NCBI GenBank assembly: GCA_021234155.1
Contig: JAJEKV010000013.1
Location: forward strand, 14,793,877 to 14,857,876
Source of the DNA: Isoetes taiwanensis
Taxonomy: Eukaryota; Streptophyta; Lycopodiopsida; Isoetales; Isoetaceae
Direction of reading: 5' to 3'
DNA: 64,000 nucleotides
This document shows positions 1 to 10,480 of this stretch, piece after piece (position 1 is the stretch's first letter; the number at the start of each line of letters is the position of its first letter). Position numbers and translations under genes: made by a program. A model generated the notes under the pieces. The model was not told where the DNA came from. It searched no databases and worked only from the letters and a program-made list of their open reading frames with translations.

Positions 1-1
1 G

Positions 2-74
2 CAACCTCTATTAATAAGCATAAAAATGAGGTTTTCTGCTTTACTCACAACCTCTATTAATAAGCATAAAAATG
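2..74. repeat. 27-bp direct repeat, two copies
   Basis: The 27-bp string beginning CAACCTCTATTAATAAGC occurs at 2-28 and again, identical, at 48-74, a 46-bp period. No gene is associated with it. Confidence 0.9.
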
Positions 75-144
75 GTAAGGTTTTTACTTGAAAGTTCTGG
101 ACCCAACTCCCTTGATGGAACATCCTTTTATCGTTTTTGTCCTT

Positions 145-232
145 CATGCCTAGCACGTTTTAAATTTGAGGATTCAACATTTGTCAAACATGCCTAGCAC
201 GTTTTAAATTTGAGGATTCAACATTTGTCAAA
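145..232. repeat. 44-bp tandem duplication
   Basis: Two identical adjacent 44-bp units (145-188 and 189-232) start with CATGCCTAGCACG. Perfect identity suggests a recent slippage event or an assembly stutter. Confidence 0.9.
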
Positions 233-636
233 CATAATTTCAAGTATCTAAGAATAATGTTTGTTCCTTGACAAACCTGGAGTTAAAGTAGATTGCATTT
301 CATGTTCTTAATTCTTTTGTTATGTTGTTGGTGTGGTGTGTGTCTCATAGACCAGATCATCTCTAGTGGATGTTAAGAATGATAGTCTATTACTAGGAAA
401 TTGTTCAACTTCAGTGGGCAATCCATGTGGTTACTGGTACCCACAGATACTATGGAAAAGATATCTATTAGCTTCCTTGAGTCTCCATCAGATGGAAGAG
501 AGGAAATTTCGGCACCCAAAACTTAGCATGGGTCACAAAGGCTTCCCAGCTCTTGAACCCACACTTCCCTGAAACATACAATTTTTGCCCTCTGCCCAAC
601 AAATCGCTCATCTTGGTTTTAGAGCATGCAGTACCA
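233..636. other. No recognised gene
   Basis: An AT-rich stretch. The one ATG-started ORF (366-572, 68 codons, plus) has no recognisable domain and I do not support it as a gene. Confidence 0.6.
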
Positions 637-1160
637 TGCAGTTGCCTCGTGCAACAACTATGTTAGGTTTGCATCGCTGTTATCAGAATTATCCAGCGGA
701 TTTGGCAAATGCCATACCAATTAGAAGAGAAGAAGACGTGTGCGATGACCATACGGGGTATTTGTACCATACAAGCATTTTGCTTTCGTATGTCGATTGC
801 CTCGGTGACAACTGTTAGGTTTCCATCGCTCTTATCGGGAAGATCCGGTGATTTATTAGCGCCCATACCAATTAGGCGAAGAAGATGTGTGGCGGTATGC
901 GGGGGTATTTATCGAATTATCGGTAGTTTGGCAAATGCCATACCAATTAGAAGAGAAGAAGACGTGTGCGATGACCATACGGGGTATTTGTACCATACAA
1001 GCATTTTGCTCGTAATGCAGTTGCCTCAGGCGACAACTCTATTAGGTTTCCATCGCTCTTATCAGGAAGATCCGGTGATTTGGCCAGCGCCCATACCAAT
1101 TAGGCGAAGAAGATGTGTGGCGGTATGCGGGGTATTTGTACCATATGATCATTTTACTCA
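637..1160. repeat. Tandem ABAB repeat, about 226-bp period
   Basis: Two related half-units alternate. A-type begins at 637 and partly again at 927. B-type begins at 793 and at 1016. Shared landmarks are CATACCAATTAG and GTATTTGTACCATA. Corresponding points lie 226-227 bp apart (701 and 927; 815 and 1042). A 176-codon plus-strand frame at 709-1239 is just this repeat read through and encodes a duplicated low-information peptide. The B copies differ at CAG sites: GCCTCGGTGAC against GCCTCAGGCGAC, and TATCGGGAAG against TATCAGGAAG. Confidence 0.85.
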
Positions 1161-1321
1161 TTATGTACAAAAAATGGTCGTCCACCGGATGCAATATGGT
1201 AGTTACACAAGGCGAGGTTTGAACTTCGCAATCTTCTAATTCTTGAGTCAAGCACCTTTGCCAAAGTGTAGTTGAAGATATTCACTTGCATTTTTTTTAT
1301 ATGCAGGGACTTTTCGGGGAG

Positions 1322-1410
1322 GTTCTAGAATATTCGGAACCTACATGCATACCGCGACACTTGGTTCCATTGGAATGGCATGATCGACCATTGGCCTAGC
1401 TATATATAGA
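1322..1410 (+). promoter_or_regulatory. Palindromic heat-shock-element-like site with TATA box
   Basis: At 1322-1336 three perfect alternating pentamers (gTTCt, aGAAt, aTTCg) form a heat shock element. They sit inside a larger palindrome GGTTC...GAACC (1321-1341) centred on GAATATTC. A TATA-type sequence (TATATATAG) lies at 1401-1409, about 65 bp downstream on the plus strand. This spacing suits a heat-responsive plant promoter. No clear ORF follows, so it could drive a decayed transposon. Confidence 0.4.
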
Positions 1411-2299
1411 GGTGTCTCCTTCTTGTCGAACCATTAAAGCTTCAATGCCGGTCTTGAGCCTTCTAGTTCAAGCCCTTGTATTTTGCTTTCACGGTGTATC
1501 AAGTATTTCTAGTGTTCCATCATATTCTTTGCATATTTTTCATATATTTCTCTCGTATACTCTTATTTTCGCGTAGGTTCATGATAATTGAACCGGAATC
1601 CCTTATCGTCCTTGTCTGTTTTGATTCTAAGCATTTCTTTGTCCATATTTGATATTCTCTGTCCCTATGAAGGAGATTTCAACCTTGTTACAATAGGTTT
1701 AGCGGCTTGTACAAGTGTATCGGCGGCGATTAGATAATAGTTAGATAGGGAATGGGTAGCTTCTTACGGTCATCCTCTAGCCCGGACTAGCTTATCATAG
1801 AAGTTTGGCGGCATTGGTCAAGCTTGGCGACTTTGAATCGATTTGGTTTGTGATTCAGCTCCATCATGATAGGTACCCACAATTCGGGGAACAAGTTGGA
1901 TGGTCGATCCTCTTCTCATAGAACCCGACTTTTCGGTTGGTTTGCTCCTTTCTTTGGAGAGAAGAGCTTGAGTGCAGGACTTTGCTACTTTTTCTTTGTT
2001 GGCGCAAGGTATATTTGAGAATCTGATTGATAGTGCATACATTTATGAAACTTCGGTAATCTCAAGCGATGTTCTCGTCCAACCCGATATATGCATCAAA
2101 ATTTTCGTCAAATTACTATAGATCTTGTCTAAGGCGATGTTGCACTTTGAGATTTTTGAAGGATTTACATGAAGATGTCAACGATATGTTGCTATCTATG
2201 GAAGACCCCAAGGCCATTAGAGGATATATAGGATCAAATAAGAGCCAAAACTCCATGCCGCGTCAAAAATGTGTGGCCAATGGGGATGTGAGCTTGTAT
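1411..2299. other. No recognised gene
   Basis: Sequence after the TATA-like box. Short ORFs at 1818-2042 (minus) and 2069-2353 (plus) have no domain I can name. The part beyond about 2,200 may be decayed continuation of the gypsy pol on the minus strand. Confidence 0.5.
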
Positions 2300-3310
2300 A
2301 AATTTTTTATATACGAGCCTCTTAAGTGCTTTCTAGGTGTCATCCATAGGTAGATTGAGCAATGCGGGGTGCCTCTTAGTGTAGGCATCGAGATAGAATG
2401 GAAACAATAACTTTCGATGCAGGGGAAGAGATCATGGAACTCCTTTACCAACAGCTATCTGCTTTGGTAATTTCTTTGAGCACCTTATCTTCCTTGCTTT
2501 CTTGACTTCGCTCTTGATCACGAGCTTGAAGACATAGGCTATCTGCTCGCTCTTTATGCACTTGAGCAGCCGCTTACTAGAGATATAGTGCATGATAGGA
2601 ACAACTTCCTTACCTGTAATTTCTATGATTTTGCCGTTGGGCGCCGTGAAGGTCACCTTCCACTTCCCACAATCAATGATGGCTCTTGCTGGTCCAAGAT
2701 ACTCCATTCCTATTATCAAATCATATTTGCCGATGTTCATCACTTCTGCTCCCATTTGGATGTTGATCCCTGGCAAATCGATGTCGAAATTTATCCTCTT
2801 GCCTGCCGTGTGTCTCATTGCCCCGCTTGCTAACACCCGCGGGTCCGGCTTTGACTTCAGCGGCTTGAGCTTCAACATCTCGACCATTCTTGGAGGCATA
2901 AAGTTGTGGGTACTCCCCGTATCTATCAGGACTATAAAAGACTTGGCCTTGGCCTTCCGTACTGTGGAGATTACGATCTTGATTTTTACGCTTGGTGCGA
3001 ATCTATGGCTGCAAAGATATGACACTCACCCTGAATGAAGTCGCGTGCTTCCCCGCCGTCGTCGTCAGAGGGAGTCCCCCATCCACCCAACTCTGCTAAT
3101 GCCACATTCATGATAAAAGGGCAGTTTGTTGTTCTGTGGCCTGGCTAGAAGCACCTAAAGCAGAGTTGTTTCTCAATGCACTCCTGCCTCTTCTCCTTAG
3201 GCATTGCTTGTAAAAAGGATCGCACCGCTTTCGAATAGTTTAACCCTTCTTGCTGCGGCTTATCCTTGAAGGATACCTGTTTCTTTTCTGTTTGCTTCCA
3301 ATAGCGCCCT
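2300..3310 (-). pseudogene. Ty3/gypsy gag C-terminus and aspartic protease remnant
   Basis: Read on the minus strand, the frame opens near 3,310 with a gag tail and a CCHC zinc knuckle encoded at 3121-3162 (CFRC...GHRTTNC). One in-frame TAG sits inside the knuckle where CAG would be usual. A retropepsin follows with the catalytic motif LIDTGSTHNFM (about 2,920-2,952) and, further on, the YDLIIGMEYL strand typical of gypsy gag-asp_proteas domains. The frame then degrades near 2,300-2,430 just where reverse transcriptase should begin. No LTRs, RT, RNase H or integrase are visible. The domain order is gypsy-like. Function is inferred from family knowledge; the copy is dead. Confidence 0.85.
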
Positions 3311-3390
3311 TGTATGGAGCCTTTCTTTGGTCTGGACTAGCTGCTCTAGGGCTATAACTCCCCGATGCTTTGCCCGTATCCTGGTAGCCA

Positions 3391-3560
3391 GTTTGATTTG
3401 AAAGCACGCCTGGCGTGATTTGGTTTCATTTGAAATCACGCCTGGCGTGAATTCAACCGATTCGAAAGCACGCCCGGCGTGAATTGCATTGGTATTTAAT
3501 TCATTTCCGCCCGGTGCTTTGGTTGATCTTTTCAATTGAAATCGGCGCGGCGTGTTTCTT
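3391..3560. repeat. Cluster of GC-rich palindromes (CACGCC-TGG-CGTG)
   Basis: Four to five imperfect copies of a palindromic core, TCACGCCTGGCGTGA, spaced about 30-45 bp apart and joined by AT-rich linkers such as ATTTGAAA. The third copy reads CACGCCCGGCGTG, a T-to-C change in CTG. A related cluster lies at 8,590-8,745. Confidence 0.75.
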
Positions 3561-4550
3561 GTCTTCGATCTTGATTCAATGCACGTACTTTTGGCGGTCC
3601 ATGCGTGGAACAAGCTGCATACGCCCCGATCAACGATGAATATGGCTGCCCATTACCCACAGACGAGGCGGGTCAAAGTGCGAGGCTTTCAAAGGCTGCT
3701 AGAGTGGACTCTGTCGCGGAACAATTATCTGAGGAGAAAGAAAAGCGCAAGAAAATCAAAGAAAAAAGGTGGTGATGCGGATCATTACGAAAGCTCATCT
3801 AGCGGTCAGGGCCCATGCGGACTCATATAAGATTGTGTTTTGTAAGGATGCGGTATGGCAAAAGTGGAATGAATGCGAGGCAGCTTATGCACAAGGGGAA
3901 GGCTGCCGGATACTATGGGTAGGGTGCCTCGGTTGATGTAAGCATCTTTGACTTGAATGTGGCGAGAGATGAGAAAGACTCAAAAAGGGCTAGGCAGCCG
4001 GCGAGACCATTAGGGTTTTAGACCGGTGCTTAAAGAAGGAAGTCTTATACAAGAAGAGTGTTTTCACTAAGGATAGGATGTCCCGTTGAGTCTTTGCGAC
4101 CATGTGAAAGATAATCATTACAATGAAGTCATTTGTAATTTGAGTTACAAAGGCTATCGGGGGATGTGGCATTATCGGAAATTGGATTCTTTGGACAAAT
4201 ACAAGGTCGATTAATGATGACCTTGACCCCAATTTTTTGGTCCACAGTTGTTTTTTAGTTATGCACGGAAGTGTTGTTTTATGCCAAAAACAATACCAAA
4301 ATGGCCCCAAAAGTCCACGTGGCCCGTTTATCGGTTTTGCAAAAAAGGCGGTGGTTTTTGGCAAAAACATCAACTTGTGGTTTTTTGACTTTTTTTTTTT
4401 TGTCAATGTGTCCTTTTTTTCACTATTGTTTTTTATGTTTTTTTTTTTCTATCGTGGTTTTTGTTTGTTGTTGTTTTTTAAGAAGTCATGCATTGTTTTT
4501 TGAAAACTACTTGGCGTAGATTTCGATATTACTACACATGAAGAAATAAA
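3561..4550. other. No recognised gene; T-rich tract
   Basis: A purine-rich patch (3,715-3,770) gives a short Lys/Arg-rich frame, followed by homopolymer T runs from 4,380. ORFs on both strands (3,990-4,503) are low-complexity products of the T runs. Nothing is supported. Confidence 0.6.
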
Positions 4551-4728
4551 AAGATAGATCTTTTTTCTCTTTTTTCTATGCGTTTTTTATTTTTTCCTCT
4601 ACTTGTAGTTTTTAAAAGTTGTCATTGTTTTCTTAGGGAAAAAGATAGATCTTTTTCTCTTTTTCTATGCATTTTGTTTTTTTTTCTACTTGTAGTTTTT
4701 AAAAGTTGTCATTGTTTTCTTAGGGAAA
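4551..4728. repeat. 91-bp tandem duplication
   Basis: Two copies start with AAGATAGATC at 4551 and 4642 and share the ending CATTGTTTTCTTAGGGAAA. They differ mainly in T-run lengths. Confidence 0.85.
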
Positions 4729-5480
4729 GCCGCGTAGTGTTTAAAGAAATCCACATGTAGCATTTAAAAATAATTGCTATTCGAACATTGTTTTCCTCAA
4801 TATTATATGTAGCTATTAAAAAGTAGACCGCGTTATTTCTTAAATTAGTTATTTCAAGTGTTGTTTTTGCAAGAAAATCAACATAAAATATCTATGGACT
4901 TTTTTAAGTTTACAAAAACAACACGTTTGGTTTACGTCGACATCTTTTTTAGCCAATCAAATCTTGACGTGGCACTCCTTTGCGTGGACATCCTTTTAAT
5001 TAATCAAATCTTGTCATGTGTACTTGGTTTAACAAAAGACATGTTTTTTTTCCTAGTTTTTGGGTAGGTGTTTTTCTAAGAAAGGGCGTGTTTTTCAATG
5101 AAATACATGTTGAAAAAGTGTATTGTTATTTTTAGATATTATTTTAATCTAATTATTAAGGTTGTGCATAGCTCTTAAATAATGGTTGTTTTTTGCGCTG
5201 GTGGTTTGCATTTATTTAAAGCATTTGGTTAAAATACAACTTATTGTTGCCATTCTTTTTTTTTTTAAACAAGATTTTACATTCTTGTTTTACAGCCTTT
5301 AATCTTTGCTCGGAGAGAAAATTATACTGCACATCAATGGTACAAAGAAAACAATGATATTTAGAATATATTGCTACAACATAGCCAAGAACAAAGGCTA
5401 AAAGGAGGAAAATCATAAGCTACCATCCCTTTTGATCAAAAGATCTCACATCTTTTGCAAAACCTGTACTTGCAAATAAA
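4729..5480. other. No recognised gene
   Basis: AT-rich sequence with several T and A homopolymers and no domain-bearing ORF on either strand. Confidence 0.6.
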
Positions 5481-6270
5481 CATGCCACGTAGGCTCCAAC
5501 ATGCCAACTAGGCTCCAACATGCCTCGTGAGCTCTAGCATGCCACCTAGGCTCCAACGTGCCACCTAGGCTCCAACATGCCAAGGTGGCTCCAACACCAC
5601 CACCTAGGCTCCAAGCGTGCCAAGGTGGTTCAAACATGCCACCTAGGCTCCAACATGCCACCTAGGCTCCAACATGCCACGTGGGCTCCAACATGCCACC
5701 TAGCATGCCACCTAGGCTCCAACATGCCACACAGGCTCCAACATGCCACGTGAGCTCCAACATGCTAAGTTGGCTCCATCGTGCCACCTAGGCTCAAGCA
5801 TGCCAAGGTGGCTCAAATATACCACCTAGGCTCCAACATGCCACCAAGGCTTCAACATGCCACGTAGGCTCCAACATGCCAACTAGGCTCCAACATGCCT
5901 CGTGAGCTCTAGCATGCCACCTAGGCTCCAGCGTGCCACCTACGGCTCCAACATGCCCCGTGGGCTCCAACATGCCACCTAGCATGCCACCTAGGCTCCA
6001 ACATGCCCACGGGCTCCAACATGCCACGTGAGCTCAACATGCCACATAGGCTCCAACATGCCAAGTTGGCTCCAATGTGCCACCTAGGCTCAAGCATGCC
6101 AGCGTGGCTCAAATATGCCACCATCGGCTCCAACATGCCCGTGGGCTTCAACATGCCACACGGGCTCCAACATGCCCGTGAGCTCTAACATGCCACCTAG
6201 GCTCCAACATGCCACCTCACGGCTCCAACATGCCACCCAAGGCTTCAACATGCCGCGTAGGCTCCAGCGC
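5481..6270. repeat. 19-bp minisatellite with higher-order structure
   Basis: About forty contiguous units of GGCTCCAACATGCCACCTA with variants (CACGTA, AACTA, AAGGTG, CTCGTGA). The order of variants itself repeats. The series starting CATGCCACGTAGG at 5481 recurs at 5856 (375 bp apart), and the series near 5,701 recurs near 5,981 (about 281 bp). Because 19 is not a multiple of 3, each minus frame cycles every 57 nt and stays open, giving long Trp/Met/Gly-rich frames with no homology I recognise. Units abut directly without spacers, so it is not a CRISPR array. Confidence 0.95.
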
Positions 6271-6484
6271 ATGAATGACCAAGGCAAGATATGAATGACA
6301 TGGACATGGACTTGATGACTTTAGGATATTGTTAGGATTTCCTATGACATTAATGCTTAGGGATTTGTTGCTTGTGATCTGCACCCCCTCAAGGAATACA
6401 AATCAAATTCTTGATGGTTTTGTTATGCAAAAATAAGCGTTAAGTAATTGAAGTAGTTGAAGTAACTTGTCTTGCATAGAATAC

Positions 6485-7010
6485 TAGTATAAGGACATGT
6501 GATCGTGCGTGCATCACATGTAGCAAATCAAGTACTCTGTCCTACCACTATAAAGACCCAGGTGATATGGAAGGATAGGACATGTAGAGAATCAAGTATT
6601 CTTTCCTACTTCTATAAAGACATGTGACAATAGAAGTATTACACATGTCGTAATTCATGTATTCTTTCCTACAATGCCTTAGAAAATAAAGTACTCTGTC
6701 CTACTACTATAAAGACATGTGAAATGGAAGCATCACGACATGTAGAGAATCAAGTATTCTTTCATACTTCTATAAAGACATGTGACAATAGAAGTATTAC
6801 ACTTGTCGTAATTCATGTATTCTTTCCTACAATGCCTTAGCAGATAAAGTACTCTGTCCTACTACTATAAAGACATGTGAATGGAAGTATAGGACATGTA
6901 GAGAATCAAATATTCTTTCCTACATCTATAAAGACATGTGACAATAGAATTATTAGACATGTAGAAATTCAAGTATTCTTTCCTCTGATTGGATTGTATT
7001 ATAAAATGAC
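6485..7010. repeat. 158-bp tandem satellite, about 3.3 copies
   Basis: The marker AAGTACTCTGTCCTAC begins at 6530, 6689 and 6847 (periods 159 and 158). Each unit contains three shorter related blocks carrying TATAAAGACATGTG and ATTCTTTCCTAC, so the 158-bp unit probably arose from a shorter repeat of about 60-80 bp. Confidence 0.9.
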
Positions 7011-7182
7011 ATGTCACAATAGAAGAAACTACAAAACAACAGTGGATGTTTTAGTCCACTAAAAAAAGAACACCATTATCGAACAAAACCATACCTCCAC
7101 AAATCCACATGTAGGATTCTTTGAAAACAGGACATGTAGACCTACCAAAACTGATGTTTTCAACAGTGGACCAAAAACCGGG

Positions 7183-7775
7183 GTGAGTGTGACGTCAAGA
7201 AGTTTGTATTACGGTCAAAAGGACTTCCTAAAGAATTGGAAGGCTAAAAATACAAAACATAAGGAGACTACGCCCCCTAAAGGTCTTGGCCGAGTTGAGA
7301 AGAAAAGTGGCCCTTGTGAAGAAGATTCTTTGGAGAAGAAGACAGCATCAAAGATTAGGTCTCCATTGGGTACAAAGGTCTCTTGCCAGAATCAACTGAT
7401 TGCCTTAAAAATATATCACTCTTTGTGTTGGACAGCAGGGGTGGGAGAGGAGATATGGGCATGAACCAGAAGGACTACAACAACTTCTTTTCCAGCTGTA
7501 TAGGATTGACAAGCGAGAGGTCCTTCACTATTGTCATCGTTTGTCCTTGGGTGAGTCACATCTGCATGCACTATCCAGCTGCTCATGATCTGAGTCGCGT
7601 CAAAGTTATTAGGGAGGGATGCCTAATATATGATGTTAAAGATAATGAGATGCGAGCGAGAATGGAAGATGGCACATGTGATCTTTATTATGATAGCCAT
7701 CTTTGTCGGGCGAGGAATATGATATTGCTAAGGCCAAGGGTGACAATAGCGGTGCATGGGAATGTTTTCTTCTAG
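7183..7775 (+). pseudogene. Unrecognised ORF pair, probably one frameshifted gene
   Basis: A Lys-rich frame (7183-7464) overlaps a second frame (7383-7775, 130 codons) that reads as ordinary protein: hydrophobic FTIVIVCPWVSHICMHYP near residues 48-65, then a charged YDVKDNEMRARMEDGTCDLYYD segment around residues 86-107. The overlap near 7,400 suggests a single-base frameshift joins them. I recognise no family. Composition and length are more protein-like than the surroundings, so it may be a decayed transposon or host gene exon. A further plus-strand ORF at 8,993-9,367 could belong to the same unit. Confidence 0.35.
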
Positions 7776-8589
7776 ATGATCGGACTTAAGAACTATATTC
7801 TATCATACGGATCGGGATCGGTCGAGAACAGGATGAGTCGAGGAAGAGGATGAGGATGGGACCCCCTCCTAAGTGGGGAAATTAAGTCTGAGAGCTACAA
7901 ACTAAGGAGAAGGGGCCCTTAAATAAAAATGGATTTCCCCGTCTATGGCTGCTTACCTCGTCGAGGCATTTGCTCCAATTGATACAACTGCTTGGAGCTT
8001 CATGTTGGAGGTTATATTGCAGAGAGGCTCTTATGGGTGTTAGAAGATGTCTTTGCTTTGTGAGTGATGAGCGGGGCCAAAGACTTTCTTGAACCATTCC
8101 TCATGCATGTGCTTGCCAAATCTCCTAAAGGCCCTTATGGCAACCTGAAATTATCGGCAATCAAAGTCTCGTAGACTTGTCCAATTCAGCCGGACGATGG
8201 TTACGGTGAGGGGAACTAGTATCTGCTTGACGATAAGGAAAGCAATGAACAACTAGGCTGCTAAACCGGGCTGCTCAAAGAAATGTGATCCTTGGCGAAC
8301 ATGGGGAATATCCTTGCCTCCCTTGGGGGTGATGCAAGCAACAATAGAGTGGATTCACGGGTTAACAATGAACTAATTGGCGACAGGGTAACGGCCGAAG
8401 GCAACCAAAGGCGACTCTAGTGATTCCGCGAGGTTTGCCAAATCAATAGTAAAATAATGTCGGTTGTGAAGGGCCTTGTGGAACTAATAGAAAATAACAA
8501 TTCTAACGGTCGGAAGAAAACACGGCGATTAGGCGAAGGGAGAATAGCGCCCGGCGGCGGCAATGGCCGAAGATGATAGATACGGCCTT
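7776..8589. other. No recognised gene
   Basis: Mixed-composition sequence becoming GC-rich after 8,500 (CGCCCGGCGGCGGCAATGGCC). No supportable ORF on either strand. Confidence 0.55.
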
Positions 8590-8745
8590 GCCGCGAAATG
8601 GCGCCCAGCGTGATTTAATTTGTATTACCTTTGAATTAAATGGCGCTGGCGTGCTTTGATTATTTTTCGTTGTCAAACTAAATCCGCCCGGCCGCGATTT
8701 GGTTAAGACTATCTCAAATCACGCTTGGCGTTTGTATTGTTTGTG
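8590..8745. repeat. Second cluster of GC-rich palindromes
   Basis: Four copies related to the 3.4-kb cluster (GCGCCCAGCGTGAT, GCGCTGGCGTGC, CGCCCGGCCGCGAT, TCACGCTTGGCGT) alternate with AT-rich linkers containing AAAT. The variants again differ in the central CTG/CAG. Confidence 0.7.
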
Positions 8746-8829
8746 TTATATTATCTTTGCGGCCAGGATACATGTTTGATGTTTCAGCTTCCATTGCGTT
8801 TCTAAGAAGGTTGTGGCTAGAGATCGGTT

Positions 8830-9367
8830 TCATGGACACGGTAGAATCAAACACCAAGTGGATCTATCGCGGCCGCACTTGAAGGAGATGCTAGATGAGG
8901 CATTGGGTTATTTCGAGTTGGTATTTGGTCATCCATGGAACTAAGGAACATCAAGGATACTTTGGAGGCACTGGGGAAATCGTAGACATTGGTTGACCTT
9001 TTGGAATCAGAACAAATGTGTGAAGTTCACTAATCCCAAGGATCCAACAGGCAAGCCTATCTTCATCAAACACTTGAGTAACATGATGGACGAACTTGGT
9101 ATCGAGAATAAGGATGATATAATCATAGTGGATGATGATACTCTCAAATGCTTCTACAATCAAACACAGGCCCTGAATCCACCATCTTACGATCCAAAAA
9201 ACTTTGCGACAGATGATTTTCTGGTGAAGTTTGTGTCTATTATGCATAATTTGGCTATGGGGATGACGGTGGGTGAAGTGTTAGATTCATACCCAGAACT
9301 GGATAGAACGGCTGACATGGAACCACACCTTGTTAAATACGTGGAAAAATATGGATTGATCCCTTAA
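8830..9367 (+). pseudogene. Unrecognised C-terminal protein fragment
   Basis: From 8,993 a 124-codon frame runs to a TAA at 9,365-9,367. It is acidic and protein-like, with the DDIIIVDDDTLKCF segment near residues 37-50 and the ending EPHLVKYVEKYGLIP. Upstream, the same strand holds a related-looking frame (8,830-8,940) broken by one stop, so the start at 8,993 is not trusted. I do not recognise the family. Its position after the 7.2-7.8 kb ORFs on the same strand suggests exons or fragments of one gene or element. Confidence 0.35.
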
Positions 9368-9715
9368 CGTTTTATTGGAATATATGATATTTTTGTATGA
9401 TATTTGTGCCATGTGTCGATAATTTCGAGTCTGGAATTGCCTCGCAAATAATGCAATGTGTTATTATCAAACCTAATATTATCATCTAAATGCTCTTCAA
9501 TTTTGGTCTCATCTATGTTAGCAACTTGCTCTTCATTTTTGCATATTTCAATTCGCATATGAAACGTCACACGTGAATCGCAACCTTATGTTATTTTCGA
9601 AGTCCAAAAAAAAAGATTAAAAAACACAAAAACCCCCTAGAAGACAACAGCAGGTTGGCGTGATTTTGGAGTTGACATAATCCCAATTTAATTGGATGAT
9701 GGTTTTTGAGTCCAC
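9368..9715. other. No recognised gene
   Basis: AT-rich sequence with a short A-run at 9,607-9,615. A 68-codon minus ORF at 9,364-9,570 has no recognisable feature. Confidence 0.5.
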
Positions 9716-9937
9716 ATGCTGGAAGTATATGCTGCCACAGAAGGGGATCTACGCTATGATTTTGCACTCATACCCACATGTAATGATTACTTTTGTCTGT
9801 CTTATGGATGGAGAATGAAGGTGCTAGAGATGGTAGCAAGCTATGCCACCATATCCCCGCTTGCATGTGCACTCATTGAACGAAGAGAAGAAGAAGTAGC
9901 AACAATTTTACGTCATGTCATCTTGGCTTGGATATAA
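9716..9937 (+). CDS. Unrecognised ORF fragment
   Basis: A 73-codon plus-strand frame reads as ordinary protein (DFALIPTCNDYFCLSYGW, then ERREEEVATILRHVILAW). After the stop the same frame stays largely open to about 10,070. No domain is recognised. It may be a further piece of the unit seen at 7.2-9.4 kb, or chance. Confidence 0.25.
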   Translation: MLEVYAATEGDLRYDFALIPTCNDYFCLSYGWRMKVLEMVASYATISPLACALIERREEEVATILRHVILAWI

Positions 9938-10480
9938 AATGCACACCATACCAACATTGAATCATTGGGTCCTGGCCTCAATCACTTTACATTGAATGTG
10001 ACTCTGGGTGGCCTCAAACTCATGAGAATTTGTTTTAGAACTAATATATTACCACCAGACCACATGATTTGATCAATTGCCAACATGGCTGCAAAACCAT
10101 TCATATGCAAATTGAGAGTAAATACACACAAGATGATGTCCTTATAATCCTTAACTTTCATTTCTACATAGATATACGCATCTTTGTAAGTCTAGTGACA
10201 CATAAGAATCTTTCTTTTCTTTTTCTTTTCTTTCTGAAAGGTGTGAGTCATTTATTCACTATACATATATCCTTTTTGGTGGACACAGACCTTTATTACT
10301 CAAAAGAATAGTACATGGAGGACTCAAAATCTAGTGGAAAAATTGTCCACTTGAGCAAAACTATCCACCACATACATTAACACAAGAAATACGAGAATCA
10401 ATATCACCAAGAGTACAATTGACTATGATAAGTATGAATATGAAGATAACACTTCCAAATGATACTCTTGACGCCGTCTT
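9938..10480. other. No recognised gene
   Basis: AT-rich spacer including a pyrimidine tract (10,210-10,235). Nothing supported. Confidence 0.5.

Noticed and set aside
1042-1251. Minus ORF in the ABAB repeat
   Set aside because: Antisense of the repeat, with no independent support.
3990-4519. ORFs on both strands near 4.0-4.5 kb
   Set aside because: Poly-T/poly-A translations (Phe- or Lys-rich) with no homology cue.
5481-6270. CRISPR-like array
   Set aside because: Units abut with no unique spacers, the unit drifts in sequence, and the window is eukaryotic.
5446-6287. Minus-strand ORFs in the minisatellite as a real repeat protein
   Set aside because: Openness follows from a stop-free 19-bp unit; there is no flanking gene structure.
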